Part shown: positions 16,346-24,761 of the stretch, piece after piece | How positions within the stretch are numbered: the stretch's first letter is position 1 | How the letters are laid out: each line of letters starts with the position of its first letter | Source of the DNA: Duganella sacchari | GTDB lineage: Bacteria; Pseudomonadota; Gammaproteobacteria; Burkholderiales; Burkholderiaceae_D | Reading direction: 5' to 3' | Assembly (NCBI RefSeq): GCF_900143065.1 | Contig: NZ_FRCX01000021.1 | Span: 1 to 55,895 of the forward strand | Length of the DNA: 55,895 nt | Translations under genes and position numbers: made by a program | Notes under the pieces: generated by a model | Databases searched by the model: none | The model's input: the letters and a program-made list of their open reading frames with translations, nothing else | Told to the model about the DNA's origin: nothing

Positions 16346-17605
16346 TCAGCGCGTCTGCAACGCTGCGCGGTATGCGTTGGCATACTGCTTCCAGTCGGCC
16401 AGCACTTGCTGATGGCAGGTCTGGGCGTAGTCGATCAGCGCGGGGCGCCATTGCTTGCCGTTGTGGCCATAAGCGATCCATTCATCGGCAATGGCGGAGC
16501 CCTGGCGACCGCCGGAGCGCAGGTGCGACCAGGCGACGATACTGCCCATGGTCCGCATGACGCTTTCGAGGCGGCGCAGTTTGCCGCCCCACCGCTCCAG
16601 CGAAAGACGATCCTGCTGTGGCAGCAGTTCTTTGAGCACATACGATTGGTCGCCGATGCTCACCGCTGACAGGAAGGCTGGTGATATGGCCTGCATTCTT
16701 TTCTGTACCGCGACGATGCGCTCGGCTTCGGTTTGCCACGGTGGTTGCACCACCGGCAGATAGGGCGACAGTGCGGAACTGGAAGCCAGTTTCAGGTCGA
16801 GCAGGAAGTTGCCGTCCAATCCACCGCGTCCGCGCACCAGAACCGCATAGCGCTCTTGTCCGAGGCTACCCGTGCCAGCGATGCGGCGAGCCACATCAAG
16901 CACACGGAAGAACGCCGGTGTCTGCCGAGTCTCCGCATAGGAGGCCATGAACTGCGTGACCTTTTCGCGCTCCGCTTCGTTGACCGGCAGCGCTTTGATG
17001 CCGTCCAGCCGCAGCTTGCGTTTGCCTTTGCGGATATCGGTGCGACGGTCGAGGAAGGCGGGACGTTCGCGCAGGCGCAAGTCCCGCAGCAGGTCGCGCA
17101 CCATGCCGTCGGCAGTCGCCCGCTCCACCCAGCGTGCTTTACCTTCGACCAGATTGCCGACGTACGCATCCAGAAAACTGTGGCACAGGGCGATCGCTTG
17201 TGCCGGCGGCACTGTCAGTGCGTCGGCAGCCACCAGCACACTGACGAGGAAGCGGACCAGCTCCCAGCTGGCTGGCGCCAGCACGGCTTCGTCGAAGTCG
17301 TTCATGTCAAAATAGGTCAGGCGGTTGTCGCCTTTGTAGCTGCCGAAGTTTTCGAGGTGAAGATCGCCACAGATCCACGCCAGCGGCGACTGTCCGAGAC
17401 CTGGAAAATCCTGGTAGAACAGATGGCAGGTACCGCGCAGAAAAGCGAAGGGATTGTCCGCGAGCAGACGATATTTCTGCGTCACGCGTTCGGCATCGCG
17501 GCCTGCATTGAACGATGCGATCAGTCCCACCACATCGCGCTCGCGCAACGGCGCCGACGTGGGACGCTTCCGGTCATCAGAGGGGGTAAGGGTGCGAATG
17601 CTCAT
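16346..17605 (-). CDS. DUF2252 family protein (kinase-like fold)
   Basis: 419-residue cytoplasmic protein of the DUF2252 family. Hallmarks are YRLLADNPFAFLRGTCHLFYQDF, WICGDLHLENFGSYKGDNRLTYFDMNDFDEAV (the HLENFG and D-x-NDFDEA residues resemble the catalytic and metal loops of aminoglycoside-phosphotransferase-like kinases) and SYVLKELLPQQDRL near the C-terminus. The substrate is unknown. ATG 17605 is chosen because the family homology begins shortly after; the longer open frame would read through the end of the upstream LysR gene. It lies 13 bases after that gene on the same strand. Confidence 0.85.
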   Translation of the reverse strand: MSIRTLTPSDDRKRPTSAPLRERDVVGLIASFNAGRDAERVTQKYRLLADNPFAFLRGTCHLFYQDFPGLGQSPLAWICGDLHLENFGSYKGDNRLTYFDMNDFDEAVLAPASWELVRFLVSVLVAADALTVPPAQAIALCHSFLDAYVGNLVEGKARWVERATADGMVRDLLRDLRLRERPAFLDRRTDIRKGKRKLRLDGIKALPVNEAEREKVTQFMASYAETRQTPAFFRVLDVARRIAGTGSLGQERYAVLVRGRGGLDGNFLLDLKLASSSALSPYLPVVQPPWQTEAERIVAVQKRMQAISPAFLSAVSIGDQSYVLKELLPQQDRLSLERWGGKLRRLESVMRTMGSIVAWSHLRSGGRQGSAIADEWIAYGHNGKQWRPALIDYAQTCHQQVLADWKQYANAYRAALQTR

Positions 17606-17618
17606 GCAGCCTAGAATA

Positions 17619-18476
17619 TCACCCTTGCGGCGCCAGCAACGCGATGATCTCATCGGCCACCGCGCGAACCGGGGCGGCACGGCGGACGTCTTCGTGCATG
17701 ACGATCCAGAGTTTGCGTTTGACCGGACAAGCCGGCGCTGGCGCAATAACGGCCAATAAGCCAGCCAGTGGCAAGTAGTCGGGTAACACTGCCACGCCAC
17801 AGCCGGCAAGTGCCGCCTGATAGAGCGCGCCCAGGTCGTTGGAACGCAGGCAGTAACGGCGCTCGCCACGTATTTTCTCCAGCCACTGATGCTGCGGCGT
17901 ATGCTGGAGTTGTTCATCGTAGCCGAGAAATTCCCACTCCTCCGGGCCGCGCGACGCCAGATACCCGTCACTGGCGCACAGGCGGTAGTGCACTGTCGCC
18001 ACGCTGCGCACGGCCAGCCCCGGCGCCGTCGGGCGGTTGTAGCGTATGGCGATGTCGGACTCGCGCCGCATCAGATCCGTCTCACGCGCCTCCCCACGCA
18101 GGTCAAGCTCGATGCCCGGCAGGCGATGCAGCGCTGGCCGCAAGCGCGGCGCCAGCAACCAGGCTGCGAGCGCCGGAGGCGCAGAGACGCGCACCTTGCC
18201 GTGCAGTTCGGCCGCGCCGGTTGCCGCACGCAGCACGCCATGCAGGCCGTCTTCCATCTTGCGGACATGCGGCGCCAGCGCCTTGCCTGCGGCTGTCAGC
18301 GACCAGCCTTTCGGAAAGCGGTCAAAGAGTCGGACGCCAAGCGCCGCCTCCAACGCATCGATACGCCGCGCCACGGTGGTATGTTCGACACCTGCCGTGC
18401 GCGCAGCAGCGGACAGCGTACCTGCATCGTGCAAGGCAAGGAAGTAGCGCAGGTCATCCCAGTCAGGTTGGCTCAT
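17619..18476 (-). CDS. LysR-type transcriptional regulator
   Basis: 285-residue LysR-family regulator: N-terminal helix-turn-helix (DWDDLRYFLALHDAGTLSAAARTAGVEHTTVARRIDALEAALG) and a periplasmic-binding-protein-like effector domain (KVRVSAPPALAAWLLAP). The ATG at 18476 fits the usual family start better than an in-frame GTG five codons upstream. It is divergent from a lipocalin-like secreted protein gene, and a 16-bp palindrome directly abuts the start codon. The effector is unknown; DUF2252 follows in the same direction. Confidence 0.9.
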   Translation of the reverse strand: MSQPDWDDLRYFLALHDAGTLSAAARTAGVEHTTVARRIDALEAALGVRLFDRFPKGWSLTAAGKALAPHVRKMEDGLHGVLRAATGAAELHGKVRVSAPPALAAWLLAPRLRPALHRLPGIELDLRGEARETDLMRRESDIAIRYNRPTAPGLAVRSVATVHYRLCASDGYLASRGPEEWEFLGYDEQLQHTPQHQWLEKIRGERRYCLRSNDLGALYQAALAGCGVAVLPDYLPLAGLLAVIAPAPACPVKRKLWIVMHEDVRRAAPVRAVADEIIALLAPQG

Positions 18477-18492
18477 TGTGCAATTATGCACA
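18477..18492. promoter_or_regulatory. Palindromic operator candidate in the lysR/lipocalin spacer
   Basis: TGTGCAATTATGCACA: perfect 6-base arms TGTGCA/TGCACA around ATTA, containing the T-N-A spacing typical of LysR boxes. It touches the LysR start codon, which suggests autorepression, and lies about 70 bp before the lipocalin-like gene, suiting control of that gene. Binding is inferred. Confidence 0.6.
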
Positions 18493-18564
18493 CAAAATGC
18501 GCAGGTTTTGCTAATTTCAAGCAGCCGCCAACACGGCTATCGTGTTTTTATTTGAGGAGATGCG

Positions 18565-19056
18565 ATGAAAATGTTGACCCGATTGTTTTGCCTCGCCATG
18601 TGCATGCCCGCACAGCAAGCTGCAATGGCCGCCCAGCCCTTCCCGTTGGCCGGCACCTGGTCGCTGGTGGCTGCCGACAAGATCATGCCGGACGGCAGCC
18701 GGCAGCACGACTACGGCGAAGCGCCATCCGGCCTGCTGATGATCGACACGGATGGTCGCTACATGCTGCAAATCTACCAGCAAGGCCGCCCGCACTTTAC
18801 CGGCGGCGAAAAGAAGACCGGCACCAGACAGGAATTCGAAGCGGCTGTGCTAGGCGCCAGCACGCATATGGGCACGCTCTCGATGAACGAGACGGCGCAC
18901 ACGCTGAGCTTCAATATCGCCAGCGCAGCATTCTCAAACTGGGAAGGCACACGGCAGGAGCGCCGCTATGAACTGAAAGGAGATGAATTAAGCTACCGCG
19001 TCCCCGTGCGGCCGGATGGCCAGATACCCGTATCAGTGTGGCGACGGGTGCGCTAA
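18565..19056 (+). CDS. Exported lipocalin-like domain protein
   Basis: 163-residue protein with a signal peptide (cleavage probably after AMAA, about residue 22) and a lipocalin-like beta-barrel: PLAGTWSLVAADK at the start, GLLMIDTDGRYMLQIYQQGRP in the middle and a GTRQERRYEL-type strand near the end. The pattern is that of the Lipocalin_5 family, whose ligands are mostly unknown. GAGGAG (18554-18559) precedes ATG 18565. It is divergent from a LysR regulator that probably controls it. Its last 24 bases overlap the convergent CbiX-like gene. Confidence 0.82.
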   Translation: MKMLTRLFCLAMCMPAQQAAMAAQPFPLAGTWSLVAADKIMPDGSRQHDYGEAPSGLLMIDTDGRYMLQIYQQGRPHFTGGEKKTGTRQEFEAAVLGASTHMGTLSMNETAHTLSFNIASAAFSNWEGTRQERRYELKGDELSYRVPVRPDGQIPVSVWRRVR

Positions 19057-19422
19057 TGAAGCGACACAGTAGTCGGACAGTGCCTGGAGTACGGCAGCAT
19101 TCTCGCCGGCCGCCTCAACCACCTTGAGCGCGGCTTGCGGGTATGCCACGCGCAGGTCGTCCAGCATCAACGGCAGGTCGCGCAGCACATGGCCGCCCTG
19201 GCCCAGGAAGACCGGCACCACGGTGATATCAAGCACGCCATCTGCCACCAGCGCTGCCACCTGCTCCGGCAGGCGCGGCGACATCAGTTCCAGAAACGCC
19301 AGCGACACGCGCACCGCCGGCTCGCGCGCCTGCGTCAGATCGCGCAAACGCTCAAACGGCGCCGCCCAGGACGCCGCACGCGCGCCGTGCGCAAACAGGA
19401 TCAGTGCACGTTGTGTCGCCAT
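19033..19422 (-). CDS. CbiX/SirB-like chelatase domain protein
   Basis: 129-residue single-domain protein of the CbiX/SirB group, which inserts Co2+ or Fe2+ into sirohydrochlorin. The N-terminal LILFAHGAR holds the metal-binding His; the second typical histidine is in VPVFLGQGGHVLRDLP. An SLAFLELMSP stretch corresponds to the family's FLE..P motif. It would complete siroheme synthesis for CysI together with CobA. ATG 19422 shares one base with the lptG stop (TGATG), so it is coupled to lptG. The tail overlaps the convergent lipocalin-like gene by 24 bases. Confidence 0.83.
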   Translation of the reverse strand: MATQRALILFAHGARAASWAAPFERLRDLTQAREPAVRVSLAFLELMSPRLPEQVAALVADGVLDITVVPVFLGQGGHVLRDLPLMLDDLRVAYPQAALKVVEAAGENAAVLQALSDYCVASLAHPSPH

Positions 19423-20591
19423 CAGTGCCGCTCCACCCACCACAAGGCCCATAGCGCCAGCAGCAGGAATAACAGACTCGGCGCAATCGCCGTCATGACC
19501 GCCGGCCAGGTACTAAGCATGCCCAGGTGCGAGAACAGCGTATTCACCAGCAGGAAGCTCACGCCGATCATGATGCCGACGAAAATCTTCAGGCTCACGC
19601 CTCCGCTACGCGTATGCAGATAACCGAACGGCAGCGCCAGTGCCATCATGACAAAAATGGCCAGCGGGTCGAACAGCTTTTTCCAGAACGCGATCTTGAA
19701 ACGCTCCGTCTCCTGCTTGTTCTCCTGCAGGTGGCGGGTGTAGACCGCCAGTTCGTTGGCCGACATGCGCTCAGGATCGGAACCTGCCACCGACAGAATC
19801 TTCGGCGTAATCTCGGACAGCAAATCCTTGCTCGGGCTATGGCGCGTTTCGATCAGGCTCGATTCCTGCGCAAAGTTATTTTCCAGATTGGCTTCCGCGC
19901 CCGGTTTCAGCAGTTCGGGATTGGTGAACAGGTTTTCCGTCACATCCTCCAGACGCCAGCGGTTGCTGCCCTGGAAGGTGCCGGTTGTCGCCAGCGTGAT
20001 CGACCGCAGACGGAAATTGGTATCGAATTCATACAGCTTCACACCAATCAGCGTGCCGTCTGGACGTACTTCGCGCACGTTGAAGAACCGCGAACCGGTC
20101 ACGGTACCATTCATGCCTTCCGACTTGACGATGTCCTTGGTCCACAGGCCGGAACGGAACTCCGACGAAATCGCCGCGCCACGCGCGCTCAGTTTGATTT
20201 TCTCCGCCAGCGGCGCCGTACGCGGCGCAATCAGCTCACCGAAGATAAACGTCACAATCACCAGCACCAGGCCAACCTTGGCCAGCATGCGTGCCACCAT
20301 GCCGGTCGACATGCTGGACGCGCGCATGATGGTGAATTCCGACGTCGCCGCAAACTGCGCCATCGTATAGATGGTGCCGATCAGCGCCGCCAGCGGCATC
20401 ACTTCATACACGTGGCCCGGCAGCTGCACCAGCACATACAGGAAGGCATACTGAATCGCATAGCCGTTCTTGCCCACCGACGGCAATTCGCCGGTCAGGT
20501 CCATAAAGGCTTGCAGCGCCAGGAAGGCCACCAGCACAAAGGCCACCGCTTGCAGTATCGAGACCGCGAAATAGCGTTGCAGGATTTTCAT
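19422..20591 (-). CDS. lptG: LPS export ABC transporter permease LptG
   Basis: 389-residue inner-membrane permease. LptG and LptF form the channel of the LptB2FG complex that extracts lipopolysaccharide from the inner membrane and passes it to LptC. Six membrane segments surround a large periplasmic beta-jellyroll (about 115-290). N-terminal ILQRYFAVSILQAVAFVLVAFLAL and the loop EFTIMRASSMSTGMVARM, which meets LptB, are typical. ATG 20591 follows the lptF stop by 5 bases. Confidence 0.94.
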   Translation of the reverse strand: MKILQRYFAVSILQAVAFVLVAFLALQAFMDLTGELPSVGKNGYAIQYAFLYVLVQLPGHVYEVMPLAALIGTIYTMAQFAATSEFTIMRASSMSTGMVARMLAKVGLVLVIVTFIFGELIAPRTAPLAEKIKLSARGAAISSEFRSGLWTKDIVKSEGMNGTVTGSRFFNVREVRPDGTLIGVKLYEFDTNFRLRSITLATTGTFQGSNRWRLEDVTENLFTNPELLKPGAEANLENNFAQESSLIETRHSPSKDLLSEITPKILSVAGSDPERMSANELAVYTRHLQENKQETERFKIAFWKKLFDPLAIFVMMALALPFGYLHTRSGGVSLKIFVGIMIGVSFLLVNTLFSHLGMLSTWPAVMTAIAPSLLFLLLALWALWWVERH

Positions 20592-20596
20592 TACGA

Positions 20597-21718
20597 TCAA
20601 TCTTTCTTGTTACGCGAGCGTTTGTACGCGGCCAGCAGCGCCAGCGGATGGTAGCGGTGGTTCAGGTTCAGGCGCCATGCGAACAGGCCAAGCACCACCA
20701 GCGCGAGGGCCAGGTGCAGCGGCCACCACGACAGCGCAAACGCCGATTTGCCTTGCTTGACGCTGGCTTCCACCAGCTTCACCAGATTGCTATAGCTGAA
20801 GAACACCAGTAACGCGATAATCAGGTTGGCAGAACTGCCGGCACGCGGATTTACAAAGCCCAGCGGGATCGCCAGCAGGATCAGCACCAGGCAGGTCAAC
20901 GGCTGGGCGATACGCCACAACAGTTCCGAGCGCGCGATGTTGGTATTCGCCGCCAGCAGTTCCATGGTGGTCATGGCGACGGCTTCATGCTCGGCTTCCA
21001 GATCCTGTGCCCGCTGCGTCACGCGCATGCTGTAGCTGTCGAACTCCATGGTCTGGAAGTCCGCCTGGCCCGGCGTGCCCTGGTAGCGGCGGCCGTTCTT
21101 CAGTACCAGATAACGTTCGCCTTTCGGGCCGTTGCTGACCACACCTTCGCGCGCCACGATCACGGCGGTGCCATGTTCATCGACGGTATTCACAAACACG
21201 TTCTGCACCACGGCCGATTTGCCGGCCACGCCTTCTACAAAGAAGATGCGGTTGGCCGATGCCGATTCCTTGAACTGGCCTGGCGACACCTTCTGCAGGT
21301 CTTCGCGCTTTTCAAAGCGCTCCACATACTCGGAGCTTTTCTGCTTGGCCCATGGCGTGGCGATAAAGCTCAGGCCTGCGGTCAGCAGCACCAGCGGCAA
21401 GCCAAACGTCAGCACCGGACGGATCCAGCGCACCAGGCTAAGGCCGGAGGCAAACCACACCACCATTTCGGAATCGCGATAGGTCCGGGTCACCACCATC
21501 AGCACGGAAATAAAGCTGGTGAGGATAACGAGAGTTGGCAGATAATTCAGCACTGCGAAAGCGATCAGCGCGATGACGTCACTGGATGCGACCTTGCCGC
21601 CGGCAGCCTTGCCCAGCACACCAATCAGTACGAAGACGACACTGACGCTGAACAGCACAGTAAAGGTAGCCCCGGCGGCACTGGCCATTTCACGTCGTAG
21701 GGCGCGTTGAAAGATCAT
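20597..21718 (-). CDS. lptF: LPS export ABC transporter permease LptF
   Basis: 373-residue partner permease of LptG. The start MIFQRALRREMASAAGATFTVLF is typical of betaproteobacterial LptF. Coupling-helix region VVTRTYRDSEMVVWFASGLSLVRWI and the C-terminal RIAQPLTCLVLILLAIPLGFVNPRAGSSANLI are conserved. First gene of lptF-lptG-cbiX, divergent from pepA, the usual betaproteobacterial arrangement. There is no Shine-Dalgarno and a perfect TATAAT lies five bases before the ATG, suggesting a leaderless or near-leaderless message. Confidence 0.95.
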   Translation of the reverse strand: MIFQRALRREMASAAGATFTVLFSVSVVFVLIGVLGKAAGGKVASSDVIALIAFAVLNYLPTLVILTSFISVLMVVTRTYRDSEMVVWFASGLSLVRWIRPVLTFGLPLVLLTAGLSFIATPWAKQKSSEYVERFEKREDLQKVSPGQFKESASANRIFFVEGVAGKSAVVQNVFVNTVDEHGTAVIVAREGVVSNGPKGERYLVLKNGRRYQGTPGQADFQTMEFDSYSMRVTQRAQDLEAEHEAVAMTTMELLAANTNIARSELLWRIAQPLTCLVLILLAIPLGFVNPRAGSSANLIIALLVFFSYSNLVKLVEASVKQGKSAFALSWWPLHLALALVVLGLFAWRLNLNHRYHPLALLAAYKRSRNKKD

Positions 21719-21723
21719 TGAAG

Positions 21724-21751
21724 ATTATAATTCGGTAGTTTGGCCCGTCAT
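21724..21751 (-). promoter_or_regulatory. lptF promoter placing transcription start at the start codon
   Basis: Minus-strand -10 TATAAT (21724-21729) with -35 ATGACG (21746-21751, four of six consensus bases) and a 16-base spacer. Transcription should start at about 21717, within the lptF ATG (21718-21716). Assignment is by motif only. Confidence 0.55.
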
Positions 21752-21841
21752 ACTTTCAGACGGGGCCACAAGTTTTAAAATAACAGCCCGGCCTTATCGG
21801 GCCACGCAGGGCTGGCACACGTACACGACACGGAGAATCAA

Positions 21842-23338
21842 ATGGACTTTAGCATAAAAGCATTCGACACAAAAAACACCATCGCTACCGCCAAAGCAGG
21901 CGTTATCGCCGTTGCGGTCTTCGAGAACAAGAAGCTGTCGCAAGCCGCCAAGGCGCTGGACGGCGCTGGTGAAATCACGGCTGCGCTCAAGTCCGGCGAC
22001 ATCACCGGCAAAGCCGGCACCACCCTGCTGCTGCGCGGCGCCAAAGGTGCGGCGGCCGAGCGCGTGCTGCTGGTTGGCCTGGGCAGCGACGAAGCCGTCA
22101 GCGAAAAAAGCTTTGCCGGCGGCGTCTCCGCAGCCCTGAAGGCATTCTCCACCCTGGGCACGAGCGACGCTATTATCGCACTGCCGATGACCGAAGTGAA
22201 AGACCGCGACGTCAATTGGGCGATCCGCTGCGTGGTCCAGAGCGGCCACGAAGCCGTGTTCCGCACCGATGCGCAGAAGAGCAAGAAAGACCCGGCCGCT
22301 GCCGGCGTGAAGAAAATCGCCCTGGCCGTGCCTAATAATGCGGCAACCAAGCTGGCGCTGGCCCAGGCGGTGGCGATCGCCAACGGCATGGACCTGACCA
22401 AAGAGCTGGGCAACACCTCGGCCAACGTCTGCACGCCGACCCACCTGGCCAACGTTGCCAAAAAATTGGGCAAGGACTTCAAGTTTGAAGTGGAAGTGCT
22501 GGACCGCAAACAGCTGGAAGCGCTGAAAATGAACAGCTTCCTGTCCGTGACCAACGGCAGCGAGCAGCCGCCGAAGTTCATCGTCATCAAGCACATGGGC
22601 GGCAAGTCCAAGGATGCGCCGGTGGTACTGGTCGGTAAAGGCATCACCTTCGACACCGGCGGCATTTCGCTGAAAGCCGGTCCAGGCATGGACGAGATGA
22701 AGTACGACATGGGCGGCGCCGCTTCGGTACTGGGTACCTTCCGCGCCATCGGCGAAATGGACCTGAAGCTGAACGTGATTGGCATTATCGCTGCGTGCGA
22801 GAACATGCCATCGGGCCGCGCCACCAAACCAGGTGACATCGTCACCTCGATGAACGGTCTGACCATCGAGATCCTGAACACCGACGCCGAAGGCCGTCTG
22901 GTGCTGTGCGACGCGCTGGCTTACGCCGAGCGCTTCAACCCGGCCGCCGTTATCGACATCGCCACCCTGACCGGCGCCTGCATCGTGGCCCTGGGCCACC
23001 ATAAGAGCGGCCTGTTCACGCGCGACGACGCAGCCCACAACAAGCTGGCTGACGAGATCATGGCGGCAGGCCAGAACGCCAGCGACACCGCATGGCGCCT
23101 GCCGATCGGCGAGGAGTACAACGAGCAGCTGAAGTCCAACTTCGCCGACCTGGCCAACATCGGCACTCCGGGCGGCGCGTCGTGCACCGCAGCGGCGTTC
23201 CTGGAAAACTTCACCCGCAAGTACACCTGGGCGCACCTGGATATCGCCGGCACCGCATGGAAATCGGGCGGTGCAAAAGGCGCGACCGGCCGTCCGGTAC
23301 CGCTGCTGTCGAACTTCCTGATTAATCGCGCAAACTGA
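21842..23338 (+). CDS. pepA: Leucyl aminopeptidase (M17 family)
   Basis: 498-residue cytoplasmic, hexameric, two-metal aminopeptidase that removes N-terminal residues. The C-terminal catalytic domain has VGKGITFDTGGISLKAGPGMDEMKYDMGGAA (metal-binding Lys and Asp), the signature NTDAEGRLVL (about 345-354) and the catalytic Arg within it; the N-terminal domain is the usual macro-like fold. GGAG lies before ATG 21842. Divergent from lptF. PepA homologues can also bind DNA, but nothing here tests that. Confidence 0.96.
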   Translation: MDFSIKAFDTKNTIATAKAGVIAVAVFENKKLSQAAKALDGAGEITAALKSGDITGKAGTTLLLRGAKGAAAERVLLVGLGSDEAVSEKSFAGGVSAALKAFSTLGTSDAIIALPMTEVKDRDVNWAIRCVVQSGHEAVFRTDAQKSKKDPAAAGVKKIALAVPNNAATKLALAQAVAIANGMDLTKELGNTSANVCTPTHLANVAKKLGKDFKFEVEVLDRKQLEALKMNSFLSVTNGSEQPPKFIVIKHMGGKSKDAPVVLVGKGITFDTGGISLKAGPGMDEMKYDMGGAASVLGTFRAIGEMDLKLNVIGIIAACENMPSGRATKPGDIVTSMNGLTIEILNTDAEGRLVLCDALAYAERFNPAAVIDIATLTGACIVALGHHKSGLFTRDDAAHNKLADEIMAAGQNASDTAWRLPIGEEYNEQLKSNFADLANIGTPGGASCTAAAFLENFTRKYTWAHLDIAGTAWKSGGAKGATGRPVPLLSNFLINRAN

Positions 23339-23346
23339 GCGTGCAA

Positions 23347-23365
23347 ATTAAGCGATCAGCTTAAT
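23347..23365. terminator. Hairpin after pepA
   Basis: Perfect 7-base arms ATTAAGC/GCTTAAT with loop GATCA, 9 bases past the pepA stop. There is no long T-run on either strand, so it would be a weak terminator by itself. The adjacent palindrome at 23371-23397 may act with it between these convergent genes. Confidence 0.45.
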
Positions 23366-23370
23366 CAGTA

Positions 23371-23397
23371 TGGACTCCCGCGTACGCGGGAGCGACG
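23371..23397. repeat. REP-like palindromic repeat, copy 2
   Basis: The core CTCCCGCGTACGCGGGAG (23375-23392) is perfectly self-complementary and is flanked by TGGA and CGACG. The whole element ends exactly at the stop codon of the lipoprotein gene. It is the inverted relative of the element at 11896-11922, with compensated changes in the stem. It may serve as a bidirectional terminator of the convergent pepA and lipoprotein genes. Confidence 0.7.
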
Positions 23398-23841
23398 TTA
23401 GAACAGGGTCACGCCGGGCGCCGGCGCTGGCCCTTCTTCTTTTTCCTGCGCGGGATGCATGACCACGGTCAGCGTCGACGGATAGTCATAGCCCGCGCCG
23501 GTATTCTTGTCGACGAAGTAGCCGACACCGGCCGTCAGCGCCAGGTTCCCCCACAGGTTGGCGTCCACCTTGGATTCGACCTTTTCATAGGCCCAGCCCT
23601 TGCCCGCCTTCTGGCAGTCGATGCGCAGCGGTCCGGCGCTCTTGCGCAAGGTCACGCGGCCCGGGGTCGTGACAAACCATTTGCCCGTATCGTTATATAG
23701 CACACAGCCCACGCCAGCGATCTCGCGATGATCGAGCACGGTTTGCACCAATACGCTTTGTTCAGTGGATTCAGTGAGGGAAGCGCAGCCGGCCAGCAAG
23801 GCCAGCAGCACCGAAGCCGCTGCGGTGGGGCGGAGATACAT
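23398..23841 (-). CDS. Putative lipoprotein of unknown function
   Basis: 147-residue protein with a lipoprotein signal: hydrophobic segment ending in the lipobox LLAGC (Cys about 19). The mature part has an AGVGCVLYNDTGKWFVTTPGRVTL stretch, a WAYEKVESK segment and a Gly/Asn-rich LWGNLALTAGVGYFVDKNTGAGYDYPSTLTV region that could be a short membrane-associated hairpin. I do not recognise a characterised family; small lipoproteins of this pattern are common in Proteobacteria. GAGG precedes the ATG. Confidence 0.75.
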   Translation of the reverse strand: MYLRPTAAASVLLALLAGCASLTESTEQSVLVQTVLDHREIAGVGCVLYNDTGKWFVTTPGRVTLRKSAGPLRIDCQKAGKGWAYEKVESKVDANLWGNLALTAGVGYFVDKNTGAGYDYPSTLTVVMHPAQEKEEGPAPAPGVTLF

Positions 23842-23928
23842 GGTCTGCCTCTGGAATAAAGATAGAGGCAGTGTATCAGCCCGCCGCGGGCTTTATTTGC
23901 TTAATCAAGCGGCGTAAAGCCTTGCACT

Positions 23929-24342
23929 TTACGCGTTCTGGCGTTCGGTGGTCTTGGCGACCACTGGCTCTGCCGCTTGTTCCTGCTGTTTCTTCTTCAG
24001 GCCCTGCACGACTTTCAGGATATCATCCATGCCGCGCTCACCCCCCAGCGAGGAAAAGGCATCCAGCACCTCGTTCAGCACCTGATTACGCACTGCGGCT
24101 TCATCGGGGTTGATTTCCTGTGGTCGCTGCAGAGCGGCGGCAGCGGCGCGCTTGTCAGCGGCAGCGGCTTCCTTCTGCGCGGCGGTCTTGCGGCCGCCTG
24201 GCGGTTTACCATGTTCCAGCGCCGCTTGCCAGATGACCCAGCGGCGTTGCGTTTCGAAGACCAGATATTCGTCTGGTTTGTCTTCACGGCGGCGAACGAT
24301 ATGTCCGTCGCGCTGTGCCCATGCCTCAAATGCAGATCGCAT
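23929..24342 (-). CDS. Hypothetical protein, Lys/Gln/Ala-rich
   Basis: 137-residue cytoplasmic protein. An N-terminal segment of about 45 residues (FEAWAQRDGHIVRRREDKPDEYLVFETQRRWVIWQAALEH) looks folded; the middle is Ala/Lys-rich and the end (DDILKVVQGLKKKQQEQ) is predicted helical. AAAGGA is well spaced before the ATG. No family recognised. GC-rich coding bias matches neighbouring genes, which supports it as real. Confidence 0.6.
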   Translation of the reverse strand: MRSAFEAWAQRDGHIVRRREDKPDEYLVFETQRRWVIWQAALEHGKPPGGRKTAAQKEAAAADKRAAAAALQRPQEINPDEAAVRNQVLNEVLDAFSSLGGERGMDDILKVVQGLKKKQQEQAAEPVVAKTTERQNA

Positions 24343-24761
24343 TTTTATTCCTTTGCAAATGCGCTAAGCGCCATTCACTGTAAAAAACCACAAGTAATTT
24401 CCGTATAGTATCATTTATTGCGTCACCACAACACAAAAATATACGCAGGCTTAACTGTTTTAGTTGCTAAACGGAAACACAAGTTTTCCACTCAATTTAT
24501 ATTAGTATATTTCTATTCTGCTTACTTTGTCTTGCCTTTCCGTTCTATTTTGACAACAACGAGACAGTATTGGCAATTTTTTTTTGATTTCACACATTTT
24601 GCAACATTTTAGGCCCTCGACCACGACTCAGGAAAGGGTTTTTCATGTTTTTTCATACAACTTTTAAGTTTGATAATTACATGTGTTAAATCTGGATACG
24701 GTAAGATGCAAGTCACTCAGGGCAATCGCCCCCCTTGAACCCCGCTAGGAATCACTGTCTC
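24343..24761. other. AT-rich intergenic region between a hypothetical gene and xthA
   Basis: About 420 bases clearly richer in A and T than the rest of the window, with a nine-base T-run (24578-24588 area) and several TTTTCAT repeats around 24640-24655. It must contain the promoters for the divergent genes on both sides, but no -35/-10 pair is convincing. A 64-codon frame inside it (24418-24612) has no ribosome site and unusual composition, and is not called. AGGA at 24747 is the probable xthA ribosome site. Confidence 0.6.

Noticed and set aside
17606..17971. N-terminal extension of the DUF2252 protein
   Set aside because: It would overlap the LysR gene on the same strand; homology starts after ATG 17605.
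24418..24612. A 64-codon frame in the AT-rich gap before xthA
   Set aside because: No ribosome site, composition unlike coding sequence here, and low-complexity Phe/Thr content.
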